From NCBI GenBank assembly GCA_050010115.1, contig JBEKLQ010000161.1:1-5480 (forward strand): DNA of 5,480 bases, in the 5' to 3' direction. Numbering within the stretch: position 1 is the stretch's first letter; the number at the start of each line of letters is the position of its first letter. The DNA is from JAKACA01 sp050010115 (lineage in GTDB: Bacteria; Actinomycetota; Acidimicrobiia; Acidimicrobiales; Bog-793). Below are positions 1 to 5,480 of this stretch, one piece after another. The translations under genes and the position numbers were made by a program. Below the pieces are notes generated by a model. The model was given only the letters and a program-made list of their open reading frames with translations, was not told where the DNA came from and did not search any database.

Positions 1-245
1 TTAGCCGTCAGTACGAGGATCGGGACGTCGGTGAAGGTGCGCAGCTCGCTCGCGACGTCCTCGCCTAACAGGTCGGGAAGACCGAGGTCGAGGATGACGA
101 GGTCGGGGTGAGCGGTGCGGGCAAACGTGATGGCTTCGGCGCCCGATCCCGTAGACAGCACAACCATGCCCTCCCGCTCGATGTAGGAGCGTAGGAGGTC
201 CCGCAGCTTGCTCTCGTCCTCGACGATCACGACGGTGGTCGTCAT
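1..245 (-). CDS. Two-component response regulator, receiver domain (3' part beyond window)
   Basis: This is the N-terminal 81 residues of a response regulator, which is phosphorylated by a partner histidine kinase and normally controls transcription. Translation from the ATG at 245-243 gives a clean receiver domain. The acidic pocket is E9/D10 in VIVEDE, the phospho-acceptor is D53 in LVILDLGLPD, and the switch Thr is T80 in PILVLTA. The window ends just before the expected conserved Lys: only the first two bases of that codon (AA) are present. The style of the receiver (VEDE start, LDLGLPD, PILVLTA) resembles OmpR/PhoB-type regulators such as KdpE or RegX3. The output domain is off the left edge, so the subfamily is inferred. 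The start codon overlaps the stop codon of the upstream S53 peptidase (TAATG), and only a weak GGCGGA-like ribosome site precedes it, so translational coupling is likely. No kinase gene is visible. Confidence 0.9.
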   Translation of the reverse strand, partial: MTTTVVIVEDESKLRDLLRSYIEREGMVVLSTGSGAEAITFARTAHPDLVILDLGLPDLLGEDVASELRTFTDVPILVLTA

Positions 246-1740
246 TAGCGTCCGCCCACACCGCCATTATCGACCGGAACGGTGCGCCATGTCGCCTGGC
301 GCTGCTCGGACGCGCCCGAAGGCGAGGTCTGGCCGCCAGTGCGGTGGCTCGACGCTGCGACGAGCTCCGGAACGAATTCGGCGGCGTCCACGGTCCCCAG
401 CCCGCTCGCCAGGTCGTAGCCAGGTCCGGCGTCGAACCCGACGACTTTGTACCAGTGGCCGTCTTGCTTGAAGCTGACCGTGTTGTCGCCCCTGGTCACG
501 TCGACGATGCCGGCTGCGCCTGCCGCCGCCATCGCGTACAGCGCCGGGTTGACCAAGCCGAGACGGCGCTCGGCGTACTGGTCGGCGATCGCTACAATTC
601 CGGCGAATTCGGGCGACGCCTCGCTCGTGCCGCAGATGAGCGACCAGCCGTGCGGCGTGCCGGGGAAGCTCTGATAGATGTCGACCTCGCCGGCGCAGGC
701 GGCGCTCATCGAGAGGTCCGGCACGCCGCGGTGCGCTCCCACGACCGCTCGCTCGGCGTCCTGGTATGACGGGCGGGCGAAGATGATCGAGAGCCCGCCA
801 CCGCCAGCAGTGGGCGTCGGCGCGGGGTTGCCGGCGTCGAAGTAGCGCTGCACCGCCTTGTTGTAGGTGTCGTTCCACACGCTGTCGGGCGCGATGCGCT
901 CCCCGGCCGAGTTCAGGTGCAGCATTGCGCCACCGAGGTTTGTCACGAGCGGGTCGGTGCCCGGCCAGTCGACGACGGGATAAGTATAGAAGTCCGAGCC
1001 GTGGGCGACGTAGTCGGTGGCGCCGGCGTCACTGGAAGCTGCGAGCACCGTCACGTGGTGCTTGTAGGCGTTGATGTAGGCGCTGCGAAGCCTGAGCAGT
1101 GACTGCGCGCTCGGGAACGTCTCCTCGGTGGCGCCGAAGCTCTGGCTGATGACGTCGCCGAGGTTGTGGTTGACCACATAGTTCTCGGCCTCGACGATCT
1201 GTGGGAAGCCGCTCGTGCCTTCGTCCTCGTTCTTGGGGGTCTCGACAACCAGGATGTTCGCGCCCGGAGCGATGGCGTGCGACCACTCCACGTCCAGCGT
1301 GGTTCGCTCGCCCAGCCCGGGTGATCCGGGAGCTGGGGGAACCGACCGGCCGGCTGGATGATCTTGAGCGAGGGCGGGTCGGGCAGTCCAAAGGAATGGT
1401 CGAAAGCTTCGAGGTCGTGGTGGATCGTGGGAGACCCGTAGGCATCGACGATCACGATCGTGCGTCCGCGCCCATCGTAACCCTCCTGGTACAACGGAAC
1501 CAAGTCGTAGGCACGCTCGAGCTGGAATGGCTGGTAGCACGAGAAGTGATATTTCGCCTTGCAAAAGGCGGTCGTCGGAGGTGTGGTCATCCCGAGTGGG
1601 CGGACCTGAACCATCGGGGCGATCGCCACGACGGCGTTCGCGACCGCCGGTCGGGGGGCAGCTTTCTCAGCGGCCACCCCGCTCGCCGTCGCAACGCCGA
1701 GGCCAAGCGCGAGCAGTCCGACGATCGCATCAGCACGCAT
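245..1740 (-). pseudogene. Secreted S53 (sedolisin/kumamolisin-like) peptidase, interrupted by a one-base frameshift
   Basis: S53 enzymes are secreted, usually acid-active endopeptidases with a Ser-Glu-Asp triad. The N-terminal part reads from the ATG at 1740 to the GAA codon at 1305-1303. The rest reads in another frame from ACC at 1303-1301 to the TAA at 247-245. Restoring one A gives 498 residues. Residues 1-24 look like a signal peptide (a short Arg/Asp start, then IVGLLALGLGVATASGVAA). The catalytic domain starts near residue 65 (CYQPFQLERAYDL, then GRGRTIVIVDAYG at 90-102). Catalytic candidates are E146 and D150 (ETTLD, the expected E-x3-D), oxyanion D238 (SSDAGA) and S373 (ICGTSEAS). 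Calcium ligands match D414, V415, G439, G441 and D443. Cysteines are at 60, 68, 349 and 370. There is no room for the large propeptide typical of the family. The C-terminal 38 or so residues are polar and low in complexity. The frameshift could be a genuine mutation or a sequence error; if an error, this is an intact CDS. Confidence 0.88.
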
Positions 1741-2039
1741 ACCGCACCCTACATAGCAGGGGTGCCGGAGTTGACGGAGCGGGCGCCGGTGGCCAAGTTC
1801 AGCTGCCAGGCGTCCGTTGACGATGGGCCGGGTCGGGTGGGGCAAAGGGCGGGGACAAGTGCAGCTGGTAGCGGCTCTGTGGTGCTCAGGGCCGCCGGCC
1901 AGCGCTCTTGCACGCGATGGACGACTCGCCACACGTGAGAGCACACCCACCCCGGCGATCTATGCTTCGCCAGGACTGCACTGGTGCCGCTGGGAGAGCC
2001 GCAGCTCTGACCCCGCCAAATCCCAGCCGAGGAGCGGAA
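1741..2039. other. Divergent intergenic region between the S53 peptidase and the tyrosine phenol-lyase
   Basis: This 299-bp stretch separates two genes transcribed away from each other, so promoters for both should lie here. I see no convincing coding sequence and no strong consensus promoter. Weak candidates are a TATGTA element preceded by TGC on the minus strand close to the peptidase ATG (about 1747-1755), and a TATGCT on the plus strand at 1961-1966, 73 bases before the lyase ATG with no good -35 partner. Small symmetries include CACGTG at 1932-1937 and a 5-bp stem with a 4-base loop (AGAGC/GCTCT) at 1995-2008. No TyrR-like box (TGTAAA-N6-TTTACA), known upstream of the enterobacterial tpl gene, is visible. 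Confidence 0.6.
2029..2034 (+). promoter_or_regulatory. Shine-Dalgarno site deciding the start of the lyase gene
   Basis: GAGGAG lies five bases upstream of the ATG at 2040. It is the best ribosome binding site near any candidate start in this frame. It selects 2040 over the in-frame upstream TTG (1908) and ATG (1917), whose added residues match nothing in the family. Confidence 0.8.
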
Positions 2040-3449
2040 ATGTCAGAGGGCAACTCGAGTAACGGGCATCGTCGCAGCTGGGCGGAGCCGTTTCGCATCA
2101 AGATGGTCGAGCCCATCACCATGACCACGCGAGAGCATCGCGAGGTGGCAATAGCCGAGGCGGCTTGGAATACGTTCCTGCTCCGCGCCGAGGATGTCTA
2201 CATCGATCTGCTAACCGATTCTGGAACGTCGGCAATGTCCGACCGACAGTGGGCCGCGCTAATGATGGGGGACGAAGCGTATGCCGGGAGTCGCTCCTTC
2301 TACCACCTTACGGACGCGGTGCGCGAAGTCTACGGCTACCCCGAGCTGATACCGACTCACCAAGGCCGCGGCGCCGAGCACATCCTCAGCCAGATCCTCA
2401 TCAATCCCGGCGATGTCATTCCCGGCAACATGTACTTCACTACCACCCGCTTCCATCAGGAGCGTGCGGGTGGAACCTTCGTAGATGTGATCATCGACGA
2501 GGCGCATGATCCGGCAAGTCTGCACCCCTTCAAGGGCAACGTCGACTTGGCAAAACTCCGAGCCGTCATCGATGAGCACGGGCCGAAACGGATCCCCTAC
2601 ATCTCGGTCGAGACCAACGTCAATCTCGCTGGCGGCCAGCCCCTGTCCCTGGAAAACCTTCGTGCCACCTACGCGCTCTGTCAGCAGCACGACATTCTCT
2701 TGATGCTCGATGCCACCAGAGCGTTGGAGAACGCCTGGTTCATCCAACAACGGGAGCCGGGGTACTCTGATCACAGCGTCAAGGAAATCCTGCTGGAGAT
2801 CTGTGCCAATTCAGACGGTGCGACCGTCTCGTCGAAGAAAGACAACCTCGTCAATATCGGCGGTTTCCTCGCGCTGCGGGATCCGGATCTGGCGCGCAAA
2901 GCGCGGGGCCTACTGGTTGCCTTTGAGGGGCTCCACACCTACGGCGGGATGTCGGGCCGCGACATGGAGGCGTTGGCGGAAGGGATTCGCGAAATGGTGC
3001 GTACGGACGATCACGTCCGCGCCCGAATCGGTCAGGTCGAATACCTTGGCAACAAGCTCATTGATGCCGGAGTTCCCGTGGTGGTGCCAATCGGTGGGCA
3101 TGGTGTCTTTCTGGATGCGCGCTCCATCCTTGTGCATGTTCCCCAGGAACGGTTTCCAGCCCAGGCATTAGCGGCGGCGATCTACATCGACTCCGGGGTG
3201 CGCACCATGGAGCGGGGGATCGTCTCGGCCGGTCGCGATGCCCGGACCGGCGAGAACCATCTCCCCAAACTGGAGCTGGTGCGCTTGGCCATCCCCCGGC
3301 GGGTGTACACCCAGGCGCACATGGACGTGGTTGCCGAGTCGGTGGTTGAGGTGTACGCCCAGCGCGAGTCTATCGTTGGGCTGGAATTCACCTACGAACC
3401 CAAGGAACTTCGTTTCTTTTTGGCCCGCTTTGCGCCAATGATCGGGTAA
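2040..3449 (+). CDS. tpl: Tyrosine phenol-lyase (PLP-dependent beta-eliminating lyase)
   Basis: This cytoplasmic enzyme probably splits L-tyrosine into phenol, pyruvate and ammonia using pyridoxal phosphate and a monovalent cation. The 469 residues fit the family (about 456-471) and align from EPFRIK (16-21) to LRFFLARF (457-464). The PLP lysine is K267 in SSKKDNLVNIGGF. Other active-site residues are Y81 (DEAYAGS), R110 (THQGRGAE), D224 and R227 (LDATR). Compared from memory with Citrobacter freundii tyrosine phenol-lyase and E. coli tryptophanase, the specificity positions are of the tyrosine phenol-lyase type. T134 matches T124 (tryptophanase has Asp137), R392 in TMERGI matches R381 (tryptophanase has Ile), and F459/F460 match F448/F449 (tryptophanase has His463). 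The start at ATG 2040 is set by GAGGAG. The gene stands alone on its strand, divergent from the S53 peptidase and convergent with the acyl-CoA dehydrogenase. Family membership is near certain; substrate is inferred, and tryptophan or S-substituted cysteine activity remains possible. Confidence 0.85.
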   Translation: MSEGNSSNGHRRSWAEPFRIKMVEPITMTTREHREVAIAEAAWNTFLLRAEDVYIDLLTDSGTSAMSDRQWAALMMGDEAYAGSRSFYHLTDAVREVYGYPELIPTHQGRGAEHILSQILINPGDVIPGNMYFTTTRFHQERAGGTFVDVIIDEAHDPASLHPFKGNVDLAKLRAVIDEHGPKRIPYISVETNVNLAGGQPLSLENLRATYALCQQHDILLMLDATRALENAWFIQQREPGYSDHSVKEILLEICANSDGATVSSKKDNLVNIGGFLALRDPDLARKARGLLVAFEGLHTYGGMSGRDMEALAEGIREMVRTDDHVRARIGQVEYLGNKLIDAGVPVVVPIGGHGVFLDARSILVHVPQERFPAQALAAAIYIDSGVRTMERGIVSAGRDARTGENHLPKLELVRLAIPRRVYTQAHMDVVAESVVEVYAQRESIVGLEFTYEPKELRFFLARFAPMIG

Positions 3450-3711
3450 AGGGGACACCAAAGGCCGGACGGTGGCGGCCTCCCAGGGGACCGAGTATCT
3501 CTTCTGAGTAGGCACAGATCGTGGTGACAGTGGGGCCATCTCTGCGGTCCGCGTCAGGCGCACAGTCGGTGAACCCTCGCGCCGCGGAAGTGTCGGCCGT
3601 CGTCAAACAACACCAACCCGGCGCGAGTTGCGGGCGAACGTCGCCGGTCGCGGCATCGGCACCCGGTGGCGAAGTGCTCCGATTGCGAGTCCGCCCGAGT
3701 GGGTCAGGAGC
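3450..3711. other. Convergent intergenic region
   Basis: This 262-bp stretch lies between the stop codons of the lyase and the acyl-CoA dehydrogenase. The reading frames that cross it are weak extensions of antisense shadows. Apart from the GC-rich hairpin just after the lyase, I see only short symmetries such as CCCGAGTGGG near 3694-3703, which is not a convincing terminator for the minus-strand gene. Confidence 0.6.
3462..3481 (+). terminator. Possible hairpin terminator after the lyase gene
   Basis: AGGCCG at 3462-3467 pairs perfectly with CGGCCT at 3476-3481 around an 8-base loop, 12 bases after the lyase TAA. There is no T-run behind it, so it is at best a U-tract-less hairpin of the kind proposed in GC-rich bacteria. 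Position is the main support. Confidence 0.35.
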
Positions 3712-4971
3712 TCAGTTGCCGAAGTCCCAGCCCTCGCCCTTCGCGTACTGGCCGAGCACGTTCTTCGCGATGAGGATCCGGTGGACCTCGTCGGGCCCGT
3801 CGGCGATCCGCAACGTGCGGGCGCCGAGGTACATCCCGGCGAGCGGGAGATCGTTCGAGATGCCCGCCGCTCCCCAGACCTGGATCGCCCTGTCGACGAC
3901 CCGCGTGTAGGCAGCGGGAACGAAGACCTTGATCGCCGAGATATCGGTCCTCGCACCCTGCATCCCCTGGTCGATCTTCTCCGCCGCATGCAAGGTCATC
4001 AGGCGGGCCGCCTGGATGTCGATGTAGCTGTCGGCGATAAATCCCTGAATGAACTGCTTGTCCTGGAGCAACCCGCCGTGCACTTGGCGGCTGCGGGTCC
4101 GTTCGACCATGAGATCGAAGGCCCGCCACATCTGCCCGACCGAGTTCATGCAGTGGTAGATGCGCCCGGCGCCGAGGCGATCCTGCGCAGCCTGGTGTCC
4201 CTGGCCCACGTGACCGAGGGCGTTCTCTTTCGGGACCCGGACGTTCTCGTATTTGACCTCGCAGTGGTCGGACTCCCTCCTGCCCCAGATCCCGATGCCT
4301 CGCACGATGTTCACGCCGGCCACATTCGTCGGCACGATGATCTGGACCATCGGGTCGTTCTTCGTCGGTTCTCCGCCGGGCGCGACGACCCGGCACATCA
4401 CTATGAAGAAGTCGGCATCGACGCCATTCGAGGTGAACCACTTGTGACCGTTGATCACCCAGTCGTCGCCGTCCTCGACGGCGGCCGTCGTGAGGGAGCG
4501 GGGATCCGAGCCCGGGTTGTGCGGTTCTGTCATCGAGAAACCCGACTCCATCGTCCCGTCAATCAGCGGCAACAGCCACTGTTCCTTCTGCTCCTCGGTG
4601 CCGTACTTGGCCAGGATCGACTGGTTGCCAGAGTTCGGTGCGACCACTCCGAAGAGTGACGCTGCACCGATCGCGTACGCGAGCACCTCGTTCATGTAGG
4701 CGTGGGCGAGGAAGTCGAGGCCCATCCCGCCGTATTCCTTCGGGAGGTGCGGCGCCCAGAGCCCTGCCTTCTTCACCTTCGCCTTGATCTCGGCTCGCAG
4801 CTCGAGTACCTCGCGGCGGTGCTCCAACGACTCGCCTTCTTGGCGAGACGCCCAGAGTCGGTGCTCGTTCGGCAGGACGTCGGTGTTCACGATCTCGGCC
4901 GTGCGAAGCCGGATGTCGTTGATCCGCTCGTCCAGCGTCGGGATCGGCTTGCAGTTCATCGTCATCGTCAT
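3712..4971 (-). CDS. Acyl-CoA dehydrogenase family protein (ACAD10/11-like)
   Basis: This FAD-dependent enzyme should carry out alpha,beta-dehydrogenation of an acyl-CoA thioester, passing electrons to an electron-transfer flavoprotein. It is complete at 419 residues with the usual three parts. The N-terminal helical domain spans about 1-140 (LPKEYGGMGLDFL at 76-88, NQSILAKYGTEEQKEQW at 116-132). The middle beta domain spans about 141-255, with the flavin/substrate motif GFSMTEPHNPGSDP at 144-157 and WVINGHKWFTSNG at 171-183. The C-terminal helical domain spans about 265-405 and contains RIYHCMNSVGQ, IQVWGAAGIS (363-372) and ADGPDEVH (390-397). In the last motif D391 stands where the classical YEGT sequence has its catalytic Glu, a pattern seen in ACAD10/11 and related bacterial proteins. 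Actual chain-length or branched substrate cannot be read from the sequence. The first of three in-frame ATGs is chosen because AAAGGAG lies nine bases upstream. The PPOX gene is 161 bp upstream on the same strand. Confidence 0.93.
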   Translation of the reverse strand: MTMTMNCKPIPTLDERINDIRLRTAEIVNTDVLPNEHRLWASRQEGESLEHRREVLELRAEIKAKVKKAGLWAPHLPKEYGGMGLDFLAHAYMNEVLAYAIGAASLFGVVAPNSGNQSILAKYGTEEQKEQWLLPLIDGTMESGFSMTEPHNPGSDPRSLTTAAVEDGDDWVINGHKWFTSNGVDADFFIVMCRVVAPGGEPTKNDPMVQIIVPTNVAGVNIVRGIGIWGRRESDHCEVKYENVRVPKENALGHVGQGHQAAQDRLGAGRIYHCMNSVGQMWRAFDLMVERTRSRQVHGGLLQDKQFIQGFIADSYIDIQAARLMTLHAAEKIDQGMQGARTDISAIKVFVPAAYTRVVDRAIQVWGAAGISNDLPLAGMYLGARTLRIADGPDEVHRILIAKNVLGQYAKGEGWDFGN

Positions 4972-4974
4972 CGT
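4957..4974 (-). repeat. Three-copy hexanucleotide repeat at the acyl-CoA dehydrogenase start
   Basis: The plus strand reads CATCGT three times in tandem. On the coding strand this is ACGATG repeated, giving the N-terminus MTMTM and three in-frame ATG codons at 4971, 4965 and 4959. Gain or loss of a unit would keep the frame. Confidence 0.8.
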
Positions 4975-4980
4975 CCCGCA

Positions 4981-4987
4981 CTCCTTT
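4981..4987 (-). promoter_or_regulatory. Shine-Dalgarno site of the acyl-CoA dehydrogenase gene
   Basis: AAAGGAG on the minus strand is nine bases upstream of the first ATG (4971) and 15 and 21 bases from the next two in-frame ATGs. Spacing favours the first. Confidence 0.75.
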
Positions 4988-5023
4988 CGATATCCCTGAG
5001 CTTGCTAGCACGGCAGGGCCGTC

Positions 5024-5038
5024 CGCCGACAGTCGGCG
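5024..5038. promoter_or_regulatory. Perfect 15-bp palindrome, candidate operator upstream of the acyl-CoA dehydrogenase
   Basis: CGCCGAC-A-GTCGGCG is a 7-1-7 inverted repeat, centred 60 bases upstream of the dehydrogenase ATG. The one-base spacer makes an RNA hairpin unlikely and a dimeric-repressor binding site plausible. No regulator gene is in the window, and GC-rich sequence produces such palindromes by chance fairly often, so this is tentative. The rest of the 4972-5132 gap holds a small stem-loop (GGCCT-TGCC-AGGCC at 5079-5092) and no clear promoter consensus. Confidence 0.3.
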
Positions 5039-5132
5039 ACAGGCGTCTCACCTTCCTGGTCATGACGGGAACGGTAGTGGCCTTGCCAGGCCCCGCCCAA
5101 GCGACAGGGGGCTCGCGCTCGATGCAGATCCT

Positions 5133-5480
5133 CTACGTGCCGAATCCCGACCCGTAGGTGTGGTATCCGTCCAACTCCACGATCGTCGTCAGGCCCGGCT
5201 CGCGCTCGGGATAGGGAATGCCGAGGTAGTGCTGAGAGAGGCGGTCGACATCGGTGAGGTCTGCGTCGGGACGCTGCTCCACAACGTGACCGAGCAGGGA
5301 GAGGTGGGTGTACCAATCGTCCCCGAGGATCGTCAGCGCTACACGAGGGTTGTGGCGCAGGTGCTCGACTCGTCGCGCAGTCGGGCTGGAGCTGAGGAGA
5401 ACTCGGCTGTCACCGTCGTACAGATACCAGCAGGCGAGGGTCACGGGTGCGCCGTCGGGTCGCACCGTGGCCATCACACA
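5133..5480 (-). CDS. PPOX-class flavin/F420-dependent protein, N-terminus beyond window
   Basis: This is the C-terminal 115 residues of a pyridoxamine 5'-phosphate oxidase-like split-barrel protein, ending at the TAG at 5135-5133. Family members are small dimeric cytoplasmic proteins of about 130-150 residues that bind FMN, F420 or another cofactor and act as oxidoreductases. Visible hallmarks are MATVRPDGAPV at the start of the barrel, the strand CWYLYDGDSRVLLSSS, the cofactor-phosphate motif TARRVEHLRHNPRVALTI, then LLGHVVEQR, the helix DVDRLSQHYLGIPYP and a final strand TTIVELDGYHTYGSG. This pattern fits the probable F420-dependent PPOX subgroup best, but the substrate and cofactor are not determinable here. 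The frame stays open to the right edge (CVMATV). GTG 5477 and ATG 5474 are possible starts, but the family normally has a further 15-20 residues, so the gene is called partial. It lies upstream of the dehydrogenase on the same strand. Confidence 0.85.
   Translation of the reverse strand, partial: CVMATVRPDGAPVTLACWYLYDGDSRVLLSSSPTARRVEHLRHNPRVALTILGDDWYTHLSLLGHVVEQRPDADLTDVDRLSQHYLGIPYPEREPGLTTIVELDGYHTYGSGFGT

Noticed and set aside
1..267. 88-residue minus-strand frame starting at 267
   Set aside because: A different minus-strand frame from the ATG at 245 encodes a clear receiver domain with D53 and T80; the 88-residue frame is its shadow.
1300..1310. Programmed -1 ribosomal frameshift in the peptidase
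   Set aside because: The junction GCGAACCACG has no X-XXY-YYZ slippery heptamer and no obvious downstream stimulatory hairpin; mutation or sequence error is simpler.
1304..1564. N-terminal section (first 87 codons) of the open frame starting at 1564 as a real start of the peptidase
   Set aside because: Before 1303 this frame encodes meaningless Arg/Pro-rich sequence, while the other frame encodes the signal peptide and conserved S53 N-terminal motifs. The 1564 start is a frameshift artefact.
1201..1938. 245-residue plus-strand frame opposite the S53 peptidase N-terminus
   Set aside because: It is antisense to recognisable S53 sequence and its product has an arginine-rich shadow composition with no motifs.
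1908..2039. 44-residue N-terminal extension of the lyase from TTG 1908 or ATG 1917
   Set aside because: The family starts close to EPFRIK, the extension has no similarity to it, and the strong GAGGAG site points to ATG 2040.
2040..3449. Tryptophanase as the identity of the lyase
   Set aside because: The tryptophanase Asp137, Ile396 and His463 positions are T134, R392 and F459 here, which is the tyrosine phenol-lyase pattern. Activity on tryptophan is not excluded.
3628..4659. 343-residue open frame on the plus strand opposite the acyl-CoA dehydrogenase
   Set aside because: It is antisense to a gene with unmistakable family motifs, its translation matches no family I know, and long antisense frames are common in GC-rich coding DNA.
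1..5480. tRNA, rRNA, CRISPR array, insertion-sequence ends or riboswitch
   Set aside because: Reading both strands, I found no repeat-spacer arrays, no terminal inverted repeats with a transposase, and no recognisable RNA gene. A covariance-model search would be the decisive test for small RNAs.

Overview
The window is a GC-rich chromosomal segment, probably from an actinobacterium or a similar high-GC soil or metagenomic lineage. This rests on base composition, long antisense shadow reading frames, an F420-type PPOX flavoprotein fragment and an ACAD10/11-like acyl-CoA dehydrogenase. It is an inference; no rRNA or marker gene is present to settle it.

Layout, left to right. (1) Minus strand 1-245: receiver domain of a two-component response regulator, whose DNA-binding half lies beyond the left edge. 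(2) Minus strand 245-1740: a secreted S53 (sedolisin/kumamolisin-like) serine-carboxyl peptidase directly upstream of the regulator. Its TAA overlaps the regulator's ATG (TAATG). The peptidase is interrupted by a one-base frameshift exactly at its catalytic Glu codon; with one base restored it gives a coherent 498-residue protein. (3) 1741-2039: a divergent intergenic region. (4) Plus strand 2040-3449: a complete PLP-dependent beta-eliminating lyase of 469 residues. It carries all the residues that separate tyrosine phenol-lyase from tryptophanase. (5) 3450-3711: a short convergent intergenic region with one GC-rich hairpin. (6) Minus strand 3712-4971: a complete acyl-CoA dehydrogenase. (7) 4972-5132: a gap holding a strong ribosome binding site and a perfect 15-bp palindrome. 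(8) Minus strand 5133-5480: the C-terminal part of a PPOX-family flavin/F420-dependent protein, cut by the right edge.

Functional links are limited. The peptidase and response regulator look like one translationally coupled operon. The peptidase and tyrosine phenol-lyase are divergent and share a 299-bp intergenic region. A peptide to tyrosine to phenol plus pyruvate plus ammonia route is conceivable but only a hypothesis. The acyl-CoA dehydrogenase and PPOX gene are co-oriented and look like ordinary metabolic genes. I see no tRNA, rRNA, CRISPR array, insertion sequence or phage gene, and no clear evidence of an undescribed multi-gene system.
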